Source of the DNA: Prosthecobacter debontii
Lineage (GTDB): Bacteria; Verrucomicrobiota; Verrucomicrobiia; Verrucomicrobiales; Verrucomicrobiaceae
Assembly: GCF_900167535.1 (NCBI RefSeq)
Contig: NZ_FUYE01000002.1
Span: forward strand, 62,001 to 126,000
DNA: 64,000 nt
Direction of reading: 5' to 3'
Position numbers and translations under genes: made by a program. Position 1 is the stretch's first letter. Every line of letters begins with the position of its first letter. The notes below the pieces were generated by a model. The model ran no database searches, had not been told where the DNA came from, and saw only the letters and a list, made by a program, of their open reading frames with translations. Positions 53,120 through 61,174 of this stretch are shown in pieces.

Positions 53120-55110
53120 GGCTGGGGATCACGAAACTGCTCAAATACGCGGCTGACTTCGCCAAAGGAACGCCCTTCACGCATGGCCTTCTGGGTTTCT
53201 TCTTTGATGTCTTCATCAATCCACCAAGCAAAGGCCTCATTGGCCTCACGGGTAAACTTGAAGTTACCGCCCTCCGGCCAGCGCAGCCAGCGCCAGTGGA
53301 AATAACGATAAAGCGGCACCTCCCAGGTGGGGATCTCGGAGGCTTGCTCTTGCACCTTTTCCTCAATCAACCAGCAAAGGCGCTGCATCTCGTCTTCGTT
53401 TGGAGCCTCGCGCTGTTCATCAATCAACTTGTCCAGCTCGGCGTTGGCTGTTTGGGTGAAGTTATTGGTTTCAGTCTTGGGTTTACGGGTGCCTTTTTCA
53501 TAGGCGTTATCGCTGTGATAAAACTGCCAGGGTTCAGGATAGGGCGGTGTTGCGCCGAAACCTGCGAGCACCAACTCATGCTTTTTCTCAGCCGCTTTTT
53601 TGAAGAGTTGAGTGAAGTCCAGAGACTCGATCTGAAGGTCCACCCCCGCTTTCAGCGCATCTTCTTTCCAGATCAAGGCCGCTTGGTTATAAAGCGGCAA
53701 ATTGCCGACACTGAGCGTGAAGGTGAGGCGTTTCCCGGCATCATTGGTTAGAACGCCATCGCGTCCAGATTTCGTGAAGCCTGCTTTGGTAAAAGCCTCC
53801 CGAGCTTTGGCCGGATCATAAGGACGAGCGCGCAGGTTGGGACTGGTGAAACGGCCAAATCCCGCAAAGGCGCTCTGCATGCGCACGGCGTCATCCCGCA
53901 GCACCACAGAGATCACCTTCTCCATATTGAAGGCGTGATGCAGACCCACACGGATGTCTAGGTTATCCAACAAAGGCTTGCTTTGATTGATGAAAATACA
54001 GCGTGGGATGCGAGGGTATTGATTGTAAAAGGAATAACGCTCGATGTAGCCATTGAGCAGTTCAGGGATGTCACCTTTGTCATACCAATAGGTAGGCGGC
54101 AGGAGTTGGGCGCTGCTGGAAAAAAGATCGAGCTTGCCCTGACGGAACATCTCAAAGGCTTTGTCCATGGAGCTGATCATGCGATAGACGACGTGATCCG
54201 CATTGTAGCGATAGCGATAGTATTTCTTGTCCTTCGCCCACCAGTTTTTCACGCGTGTGAGCGTGATGCTGCGGCCAAATTTAACATCTTCGAGCTTGAT
54301 GTCGTAGGCACCAGCTGTTGGCATCTTACGCCACTGATAGCGAGCGGGGAAATCATCGGTGAACTCGCGGAAAAAGTGCCGTGGCATCGGTCCCATGTTG
54401 GCGGAGTAGATGGGGTCAGGCTTCGGTTTCGTTAGAGTCACCGAGAGTGTGCGTTCATCGTATTTGGTGATGCAGGTGAACTCGCGTTGAAAGTAGTCGG
54501 CCCGGAAAGGGTCCTTGGCATGCTTTGACAGCGACATGTAAAAGGCCATGAAGAAATCTTCGACCTCCACTTTCACGCCGTCCGAATAGGTGGCATCCGG
54601 ATCGAGGCGGAAGAAAACGGTGAGGCGATCTTCGCTGACGGCCCATTCATTCGCCAAGCCCGGGATCCAGGTGTCCAAATCCAGGTGCTTGCTCAGCAGG
54701 CTCATTTCGATGTTGTCATAGTGCTCGCTACGGAAGGTGTTGTTACCGTCTGGACCCATGAAACGCAGGGTCGAGGGGTAGTTCGGCATGTCATAGTTGA
54801 ACGTGCCGCCCTTCTTCGCCTCAGGGGAACCCATGTCGGGATAATCCAGGCCTGTTTCCCACTTCAAGTTAGGCGGAAGGTCGGCGGGGGTGCGGAAGCG
54901 ATACAGATCAGGCTTGGCCTGCCAGGCGGCTTTGACCTCCTCGGTGTTGTCGTAGGGAGGAAAACGATCATCCGTCACGGTGCGCGAGCACGCGCTTATG
55001 AGCAGGGTGCAACCGAGCAGCAAGGCTGTTAAGGTTTGATGGAATGAAAATCTCATGGCTCGTGTCAGTCCAGTTGCTGCGAGTAATGTAACCATCGGGA
55101 CTGGGCTCAT
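53116..55110 (-). CDS. Extracellular solute-binding protein of the peptide importer (YejA-like)
   Basis: The product is a lipoprotein of family SBP_bac_5: LLISAC marks the lipid-modified Cys. Family stretches include FNYDMPNYPSTLRFMGPDG, DPDATYSDGVKVEVEDFF and GKLDLFSSSAQL. It is close in pattern to YejA-type binding proteins. ATG 55110 overlaps the permease gene by ATGA like the rest of the operon, but a second start at ATG 55056 gives a cleaner signal sequence (MRFSFHQTLTALLLGCTLL). Having the binding protein in the middle of the operon, between permeases and ATPases, is unusual. Confidence 0.9.
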   Translation of the reverse strand: MSPVPMVTLLAATGLTRAMRFSFHQTLTALLLGCTLLISACSRTVTDDRFPPYDNTEEVKAAWQAKPDLYRFRTPADLPPNLKWETGLDYPDMGSPEAKKGGTFNYDMPNYPSTLRFMGPDGNNTFRSEHYDNIEMSLLSKHLDLDTWIPGLANEWAVSEDRLTVFFRLDPDATYSDGVKVEVEDFFMAFYMSLSKHAKDPFRADYFQREFTCITKYDERTLSVTLTKPKPDPIYSANMGPMPRHFFREFTDDFPARYQWRKMPTAGAYDIKLEDVKFGRSITLTRVKNWWAKDKKYYRYRYNADHVVYRMISSMDKAFEMFRQGKLDLFSSSAQLLPPTYWYDKGDIPELLNGYIERYSFYNQYPRIPRCIFINQSKPLLDNLDIRVGLHHAFNMEKVISVVLRDDAVRMQSAFAGFGRFTSPNLRARPYDPAKAREAFTKAGFTKSGRDGVLTNDAGKRLTFTLSVGNLPLYNQAALIWKEDALKAGVDLQIESLDFTQLFKKAAEKKHELVLAGFGATPPYPEPWQFYHSDNAYEKGTRKPKTETNNFTQTANAELDKLIDEQREAPNEDEMQRLCWLIEEKVQEQASEIPTWEVPLYRYFHWRWLRWPEGGNFKFTREANEAFAWWIDEDIKEETQKAMREGRSFGEVSRVFEQFRDPQP

Positions 55111-56621
55111 TTGTAGATCGTGAACTTTTTCGGATCGAAGGCTTCGCGAACGGCTTCACCCACAAAGGTGACTAGCACGAGAACCGAGGCCATGGCGAAG
55201 AACGCGCTGCTGACGATCCAGGGATAGGAGAAGTTATCCACGCCCTCATGCAGCAGTCGGCCCCAGCTGGGTTCATCTGGGGGGAGGCCAAAGCCCAGGA
55301 AGTCCAGGGCAGCCAGGGAGGTGATGACACCGGCGACTTCAAACGGGGCGAGTGTCACCAGGATGGCGATCACATTCGGCAGCACTTGGCGGAAGATGAT
55401 GCGGGGTGTGCTGGCTCCGAGCAGGCGTGCAGCAGCCACGTAGTCTCGAGCTTTCTCACGGAAAACGGCGGTGCGCAGGTAACTGGTGGTGCCCATCCAG
55501 CCGAAGGCGGCAATCACGGCCACAAGCACCGTCAAGCTCGGCGTGATGAGTGAACTGATGATGGCCACGACAAAGAGGAAGGGCAGCACGGACCAGATCT
55601 CCATGAAACGCTGGACGGTGATGTCCACCCAGCCACCGAAGTAACCCAGAGCGCCCCCGACAAAGATGCCAATGACAAACACCGCAGACACATAAAGAAC
55701 GGCGGCGACGAGAGCCTGCTGCCAGCCCCCGAAGAGCATGGCCAGCACGTCTTGCCCAGTGGTATTGGTGCCCAGGTAATGTCGATGAGCAGCGGAGGGA
55801 TAGGATGGCGGATAAACGAGGCGCTGCCAGACGGAGCCCGCTTGGGATTCCAGGGCTGCTGCTTGGCCATCTGAGAAGTCGGTGTAAGCCACGCGCTGGC
55901 CGTTTTCATAACGGCCTTTCTCCACCTGTTCACCCTTTTCATTCCAGCCTCGGAAGTCGCCATGCTTCAGGCCTCGGCGAAACTGGAACTCTTGGCGTTT
56001 CTGGTCGGGATTGTTGGCAAAGACGGTGTAAGCCGTGCCATTGAGTGGGAGGCCACCCTCTTTAAGGCTGAGCTTGTCACCATGCATTTCCAACTCTTCG
56101 ATGATGGGTGGCGCATCCAATTTAGTCGCAAAAGGCACCAAGGGCAGAATCACCCAGTCACCCTTGTTCTCACGTCGGCTGCGAGTCTGCAACTCACGGT
56201 AATCCGTCTCCGCTTCCGTCTCGAAACCGAACGTCTTGCCTGGCAGAAAATCGCCACGCAGGAAGGGAAAATAAAACTCCCCAGCATAACGAACGATGAG
56301 GGCGCGTTTGCCCACCACCAGATTATCCAGGCTTGCCAACCCGGCGAGACCGAGCAAGATGAGGAAGGAAATGTAACCCCGACGAATGGAACGAAAGCGT
56401 CGGATCTGCTTCAAGGTCAGTGGGCTGAATTGCCACTCCCGCTGGGGGCGCAGGATGAGGCGCAAGCCCATGACTGTGAGAAGAGCCAGAAGAATCCAAC
56501 CTGGCCAAGGGCCGCCGAGAAAGGGAATCTTAAACACAGGAACCTGAAAACCCAGGCCCTGAAACAACGCCGAAAGAACAGCGAAGCCAACAGAGAGATA
56601 ACCAGTGGTGCGTGGGCTCAT
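55107..56621 (-). CDS. Oligopeptide ABC transporter permease (YejE/OppC-like) with enlarged periplasmic segment
   Basis: The 504-residue protein has the C-terminal permease domain (about 295-490) with the EAA loop (LGASTPRIIFRQVLPNV) and DFLGFGLPPDEPSWG, as in OppC/YejE. It is much longer than the usual 300-345 residues. Two extra N-terminal helices (about 5-55) precede the family's first helix (about 85-105). The segment from there to about 290 is large and contains a MORN-like motif at about 213-250 (LKHGDFRGWNEKGEQVEKG). It ends with a 4-nt overlap with the binding protein gene. Confidence 0.9.
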   Translation of the reverse strand: MSPRTTGYLSVGFAVLSALFQGLGFQVPVFKIPFLGGPWPGWILLALLTVMGLRLILRPQREWQFSPLTLKQIRRFRSIRRGYISFLILLGLAGLASLDNLVVGKRALIVRYAGEFYFPFLRGDFLPGKTFGFETEAETDYRELQTRSRRENKGDWVILPLVPFATKLDAPPIIEELEMHGDKLSLKEGGLPLNGTAYTVFANNPDQKRQEFQFRRGLKHGDFRGWNEKGEQVEKGRYENGQRVAYTDFSDGQAAALESQAGSVWQRLVYPPSYPSAAHRHYLGTNTTGQDVLAMLFGGWQQALVAAVLYVSAVFVIGIFVGGALGYFGGWVDITVQRFMEIWSVLPFLFVVAIISSLITPSLTVLVAVIAAFGWMGTTSYLRTAVFREKARDYVAAARLLGASTPRIIFRQVLPNVIAILVTLAPFEVAGVITSLAALDFLGFGLPPDEPSWGRLLHEGVDNFSYPWIVSSAFFAMASVLVLVTFVGEAVREAFDPKKFTIYK

Positions 56622-56629
56622 GGGTAGGT

Positions 56630-57883
56630 TTACTCAAAGCGGACTCGCGGATCGGTAAGCGCCACGAAGTAGTCAGACAGGATGTTGCCAAGCATGATGA
56701 GAAAGACATCCACCGTGAGGATGCCCAGAACGAGAGGGTAATCACGATCCGTGATGCTCTGGATCATGAGCAACCCGAAACCATCGATCTGAAAGATGCG
56801 CTCGATCAGCATAGAGCCTCCAACGAAGATGGTGGTGATGCTGCCCAGGGTCGTCGCAATCGGGATCAAAGAGTTTCTCAGCGCATGACCAATCACCGCG
56901 CGGCGGAAGCTGCCGCCTTTCGCAATGGCCGTGCGGACATAATCCGCGGCGAGGTTATCCATGAGGTTATTCTTCATGAGCATGGTCATGAAGGCAAAGC
57001 TGCCGATCATGTAGCAGATCAGGGGCAGCACGGCGTGGTGCAGGATGTCCCACACCTTGCCGCCGAAACTGAGAGAGTCGAAGTTTTCCCCGGTAAAGCC
57101 TTCCGTGGGAAACCAGCCGAGGCGGGCGGCCAGATACACCACCATGAGACTGCCGAGCAGGAAGCCTGGGATGGAGTAACCGATGAAGATGAGCATTGAG
57201 GTCACGTTGTCGATCACCGTGCGGTGTTTAATCGCCTTCAAGACACCCAAAGGGATACACACCACATAAGTCATGATGAAGGTGAGCAGTCCGTAGAAGA
57301 TCGAGACGGGCATCTTCGAGGTCATCATCTCCAGCACAGGCTGATTGTAGCTCGATGACACATGGAAGTAGCCGTGGATGACCCCTTTGCGTTGCGGGCG
57401 ATAGATGACCACGCGTTCCTTCGCAGGCTCGGCTCGGGTTTCCCAGCCTTCGAGCGCCTTGGCATCTTCGGCCTTTAGCGTGCCGTCGCGCGTTACCGTG
57501 GCTTGGGTGAGCTTGTAGGCGTTGTTGGGGGTCCATTCCTCCTTGGGCAGCAGCACCTTCAGCGTGACGGACATCTCCTTGGTTTCTTTTTCGAACTTCA
57601 CAAACTGAAGTGACTCTTCGCGTGGTAAGACGCCTAGCCAGATGCCATAGGCCTGGAGGAAAGGCTTATCGAAGCCATAATAGGCAGCGAGCTCTTCCAT
57701 CTGCTCTTCGCTCAGAGACGAGCCGGCGTTTTTACCCCCACCTTTTTCATTCATCAGCGCTTGCTGCATGACTCTCTCCATGGGGCCGCCGGGCGTGATG
57801 CGTGTGATGAAAAAAACCACCAGGGTCGCCCCGATCAGCGTGGGGAAGATGAGGAGAAAGCGCCGGATGAAATAGTCTCGCAT
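56630..57883 (-). CDS. Oligopeptide ABC transporter permease (YejB/OppB-like) with extra periplasmic segment
   Basis: The 417-residue protein starts with YFIRRFLLIFPTLIGATLVV, a typical OppB/YejB N-terminus with FFITRITPGGP after helix 1. The EAA loop lies in AIAKGGSFRRAVIGHALRNS, and the last helix ends near the C-terminus. Residues about 75-185 form an additional periplasmic insert (for example QFVKFEKETKEMSVTLKVLL). It is the first gene of the minus-strand operon, 8 nt before the YejE-like gene, and divergent from the second binding protein gene over 90 nt. Confidence 0.92.
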   Translation of the reverse strand: MRDYFIRRFLLIFPTLIGATLVVFFITRITPGGPMERVMQQALMNEKGGGKNAGSSLSEEQMEELAAYYGFDKPFLQAYGIWLGVLPREESLQFVKFEKETKEMSVTLKVLLPKEEWTPNNAYKLTQATVTRDGTLKAEDAKALEGWETRAEPAKERVVIYRPQRKGVIHGYFHVSSSYNQPVLEMMTSKMPVSIFYGLLTFIMTYVVCIPLGVLKAIKHRTVIDNVTSMLIFIGYSIPGFLLGSLMVVYLAARLGWFPTEGFTGENFDSLSFGGKVWDILHHAVLPLICYMIGSFAFMTMLMKNNLMDNLAADYVRTAIAKGGSFRRAVIGHALRNSLIPIATTLGSITTIFVGGSMLIERIFQIDGFGLLMIQSITDRDYPLVLGILTVDVFLIMLGNILSDYFVALTDPRVRFE

Positions 57884-57973
57884 GAGATAGGTGGACAGAA
57901 ACTCTCAGGCATACGTTCGCCAGAGACAAGGAATTGTGTGGTTTTTCCTCGGTAGAGGATTCATCTTCAGTTT

Positions 57974-59620
57974 ATGCGTTGGCTCCTCCGAATCATTGTC
58001 CTGGCTGGCCTTGGGCTGGGACTCATGGCTTTTCACCAGACCCGCACGCATCGGCCCACGCGCGTGGCTGAGGCGACCGAGAAAGGCATCCTGATTTTGG
58101 GCAATGGCTCCGAGCCTGAAACCATGGATCTGCATCTGGCGACCGGAACTCCTGAACATCACATCTTTGATTCGCTTTTTGAGGGCCTCGTGGCTGCCTC
58201 GGTGGAAAATCCAGACGGTAATACTCCTGGCGCTGCCAGCCGTTGGGAGACGGCGGACTTCATCACCTGGACCTTTTATCTTCGCCCAGAGGGTAAATGG
58301 AGCGATGGCGTGCCGGTCACCGCAGAGGATTTCCTATTTTCCTTTCAGCGCATCCTGTCTCCCGAGCTAGCAGCACCCTATGCGCCCATGCTTTACCCCA
58401 TGCGCAATGCAGAGAAGTTCAATAAGGGCGAGCTCAAAGATTTCACTCAGGTGGGAGTCAAAGTGATTGATGATCACACCCTGCAGATCGTTCTGGAAGG
58501 CCCCGCGCCCTATCTGCCCTCCATGCTGAAACACTACTCCTGGCACCCCGTGCCACGGCATGTGATCGAGCGATTTGGCAAGATGACGGATCGTGATACG
58601 AAGTGGACCCGCGTCGGTAATCTGGTGGGCAATGGCCCGTTTCAGCTCAAGGAGTGGCGCTACACCCACTCTCTCACCGTGGAGCGTAATCCTCACTATT
58701 GGGATGCCAAGACGGTGAAACTGAACGGCATCGAATTCATCCCGATCGTCAGCGATGCGACCGAGGAACGAGCTTTTCGCGATGGTCAGATCCATCAGAC
58801 TCAAACCATCCCACTGCCGAAGCTGGATTACTACCGACAGCAGAAGCCGGAGTTGTTTCATGAAGACCCCCTTTTAGGCACCTACTTCTACCGCCTGAAT
58901 GTCACCAAGCCTCCCTTCAATGACAAACGGGTGCGCCGGGCGTTGACCTTGGCGGTGGATCGTGAAACACTGATCCGCAATGTGTTACGAGCCGGGCAAA
59001 AACCTGCCCTGGGTTTCACCCCGCCAGGAGCAGGCGAGGGCTACACCACGCCGATGCCTTTGAAGTTCGATCCCGAAGAAGCCCGCCGATTGCTGGCCGA
59101 GGCAGGTTTCCCCAATGGCAAGGGTTTCCCCAAGTTCGACATCCTCATCAACACCATGGAATCTCATCGCACCATCGCTGAGGCCATCCAGGAGATGTGG
59201 AAAAAGCACCTCAACATTCCCGCTGGTGTGCTCAATCAAGACTGGGGGGTGTATCTGGAAAACCAACGCAAGCTCGACTATCAAGTCTGCCGCGCTGGCT
59301 GGATCGGTGATTACCTGGACCCTTACACCTTTCTCAGCATCTGGCAGACCGGCGATGGCAACAACAACACCGGCTGGGGCCTCCCCCGCTACGACGCCCT
59401 CATGCAGGCCTCCCTCCGCGAAGGCGATGCGACCCGCCGCATGGCTATCCTGTCTGAGGCCGAAAACCTCCTGCTCGACGAACTGCCCATGGTGCCGATC
59501 TACTGGTATGTCCGCAACTACCTCAGCCGCCCCGAAGTGCGCGGCATGAAGCCCTCCCTCCTCGAACATCGCTGCTATAAGGCGGTGTGGCTGGAGGGTG
59601 CTCCTGCTGCGCGCGAGTAG
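57974..59620 (+). CDS. Oligopeptide ABC transporter substrate-binding protein (OppA-like)
   Basis: The 548-residue protein has a signal-anchor or signal peptide (about 1-20, no lipobox) and the SBP_bac_5 family pattern: GSEPETMDLHLATGTPEHHI, FDSLFEGLVA, FYLRPEGKWSDGVPVTAEDF, and LTVERNPHYWDA with GLPRYDALMQAS. It is related to OppA/MppA, the periplasmic binders of oligopeptides or murein tripeptide. It is divergent from the importer operon, so it is probably a second binding protein for the same permease. Confidence 0.93.
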   Translation: MRWLLRIIVLAGLGLGLMAFHQTRTHRPTRVAEATEKGILILGNGSEPETMDLHLATGTPEHHIFDSLFEGLVAASVENPDGNTPGAASRWETADFITWTFYLRPEGKWSDGVPVTAEDFLFSFQRILSPELAAPYAPMLYPMRNAEKFNKGELKDFTQVGVKVIDDHTLQIVLEGPAPYLPSMLKHYSWHPVPRHVIERFGKMTDRDTKWTRVGNLVGNGPFQLKEWRYTHSLTVERNPHYWDAKTVKLNGIEFIPIVSDATEERAFRDGQIHQTQTIPLPKLDYYRQQKPELFHEDPLLGTYFYRLNVTKPPFNDKRVRRALTLAVDRETLIRNVLRAGQKPALGFTPPGAGEGYTTPMPLKFDPEEARRLLAEAGFPNGKGFPKFDILINTMESHRTIAEAIQEMWKKHLNIPAGVLNQDWGVYLENQRKLDYQVCRAGWIGDYLDPYTFLSIWQTGDGNNNTGWGLPRYDALMQASLREGDATRRMAILSEAENLLLDELPMVPIYWYVRNYLSRPEVRGMKPSLLEHRCYKAVWLEGAPAARE

Positions 59621-59730
59621 TGAACATTCCACTGGCGTTTTAAGCAGAGGATTGCTCGATGCTGTTGGTAGGAAGGCGAAGAAGTCTTGCTAGGAAGTTC
59701 AATTCATCCCGTCGGGCGGTGCCTATATCA

Positions 59731-60996
59731 TCATATTCCCCACCCAGTGCGATACGCTCGCGTCCAGAGTTTTTCGCCTTCGGGATTGTCTAGCATCTTG
59801 CCTGTCTTGGGGTCGCAGCGCACGACGGTGTTGGTGCGATAGGCGATGTTCCCCAAGTGACAGAGCATCGTGCTCTTTTGTCCCTCTTCGATGGGACTGT
59901 TGAGTTGAGCCTGACCACGAATAGCATCCAAGAAATTGCCGATGTGAGCGGGATCACCACCTCCGGCCCCCTTGCCCTGACTCATCTCCTTGCCCTTTGG
60001 ATCATAAATCGTCCAAGAGTCTCGATTGATGCCCATGGTGCCGTTGTCCCCATAGAACACTACTTCAGCCAAGGGTTTTTCCGCCGCCCGCGGATGACAG
60101 GAACTCTGCACCCACTCGAAGCCTGATTCACCAAAGTCATAGACGGCGGTTCCTGTATCCGGCGTCTCCTGAGCATCATCATAAAAGTAGCGACCACCAT
60201 TGTAGGTGACTTTCACAGGGTAGTCCGCCTTTAAGCCCCAGCGCAGGATGTCCATGGTGTGGATTCCGTTGTTGCCGAGTTCACCATTGCCCCAATGCCA
60301 CAGCCAGTGCCAGTCGTAGTGGGCAAATTTCTTGATGTCATGCTTGGCATCATCTGGAACCGGTCCTTGCCACAGATTCCAATCCAGATCGGCTGCGGCA
60401 GGGAGGGCGAGTTTGCCCACTTCCTTGCGGGAATTGTAATAGAATCCCCGTCCAAAACGCACCGGACCAATGGCTCCGCCATGGAGGGCTTCGATCGCCT
60501 CTTTCATCCAAGTGCGACGCTGATTGCCCATCTGCACCACACGGTTGTATTTTTTCGTGGCGGCGACCAGAGCTTCGGCTTCGCCGGGGTTTTGGCTGCC
60601 AGGTTTTTCTACATACACATGTTTACCTGCCTGCATGGCTAAGATGGCCATGGGGGTGTGCCAGAAGTTAGGTGTAGCGATGAATACCGCATCCACACTC
60701 TTATCCTCGAGGATCTTGCGGAAGTCCTTCACGCCTTGGCAAGATACGGCCTGCTGATCCGTGACCACCTTCAGCCCTTTCTCCAGTCGATTGGAATCCA
60801 CCTCGCAGAGGTAAGCAATTTCGACGTTTGGCAACTTCAGCAATGCCTGCACATGCCCCATACCTCTCCCCAGAGCGATAACGGCTACTTTCAGTTTGTT
60901 TGCCTGTGCATCCGCAGCACGAAGCCGCGGCAGCGAGGATAAAGCGGCTGTAAGGCCGAGGGCGGAGGTCTGGCGGAGGAGAGTGCGACGGTTCAT
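59731..60996 (-). CDS. Gfo/Idh/MocA oxidoreductase, Tat-exported
   Basis: The 421-residue protein begins with MNRRTLLRQTSALGLTAALS, a twin-arginine signal. Next comes the Rossmann domain (KVAVIALGRGMGHVQALLKL, about 33-55), the conserved EKPGSQNPGEAEAL and the C-terminal Gfo/Idh/MocA barrel (NNGIHTMDILRWGL, a likely active-site His). Substrates in the family are sugars or inositols, used with NAD(P). The exported, solitary form is common in Verrucomicrobia/Planctomycetes. The reading frame extends to 61644 antisense to the next gene, which is surely not real. Confidence 0.93.
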   Translation of the reverse strand: MNRRTLLRQTSALGLTAALSSLPRLRAADAQANKLKVAVIALGRGMGHVQALLKLPNVEIAYLCEVDSNRLEKGLKVVTDQQAVSCQGVKDFRKILEDKSVDAVFIATPNFWHTPMAILAMQAGKHVYVEKPGSQNPGEAEALVAATKKYNRVVQMGNQRRTWMKEAIEALHGGAIGPVRFGRGFYYNSRKEVGKLALPAAADLDWNLWQGPVPDDAKHDIKKFAHYDWHWLWHWGNGELGNNGIHTMDILRWGLKADYPVKVTYNGGRYFYDDAQETPDTGTAVYDFGESGFEWVQSSCHPRAAEKPLAEVVFYGDNGTMGINRDSWTIYDPKGKEMSQGKGAGGGDPAHIGNFLDAIRGQAQLNSPIEEGQKSTMLCHLGNIAYRTNTVVRCDPKTGKMLDNPEGEKLWTRAYRTGWGI

Positions 60997-61059
60997 GAGG
61001 ATATGAACCGAAACATCGCTGGCAGAAGCCCCCGTCTTTCCCTGTGTAGTCAACGGCCT

Positions 61060-61088
61060 TTGATACTTTTCGAACTTATTGGGATAAC
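61060..61088 (+). promoter_or_regulatory. Possible sigma-70 promoter of pbpC
   Basis: TTGATA (61060-61065) and GATAAC (61083-61088) are 17 nt apart, giving a leader of about 80 nt before the ATG at 61175. It lies in the divergent gap with the oxidoreductase gene. Confidence 0.35.
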
Positions 61089-61174
61089 ATGAGGATGTTG
61101 CAGAAACCGCCAGTTGTGATCCCTTGGGCGCTGATCGTTGGTAGCGTGTTTCTGAGCTATCCTGACCTTGACCC

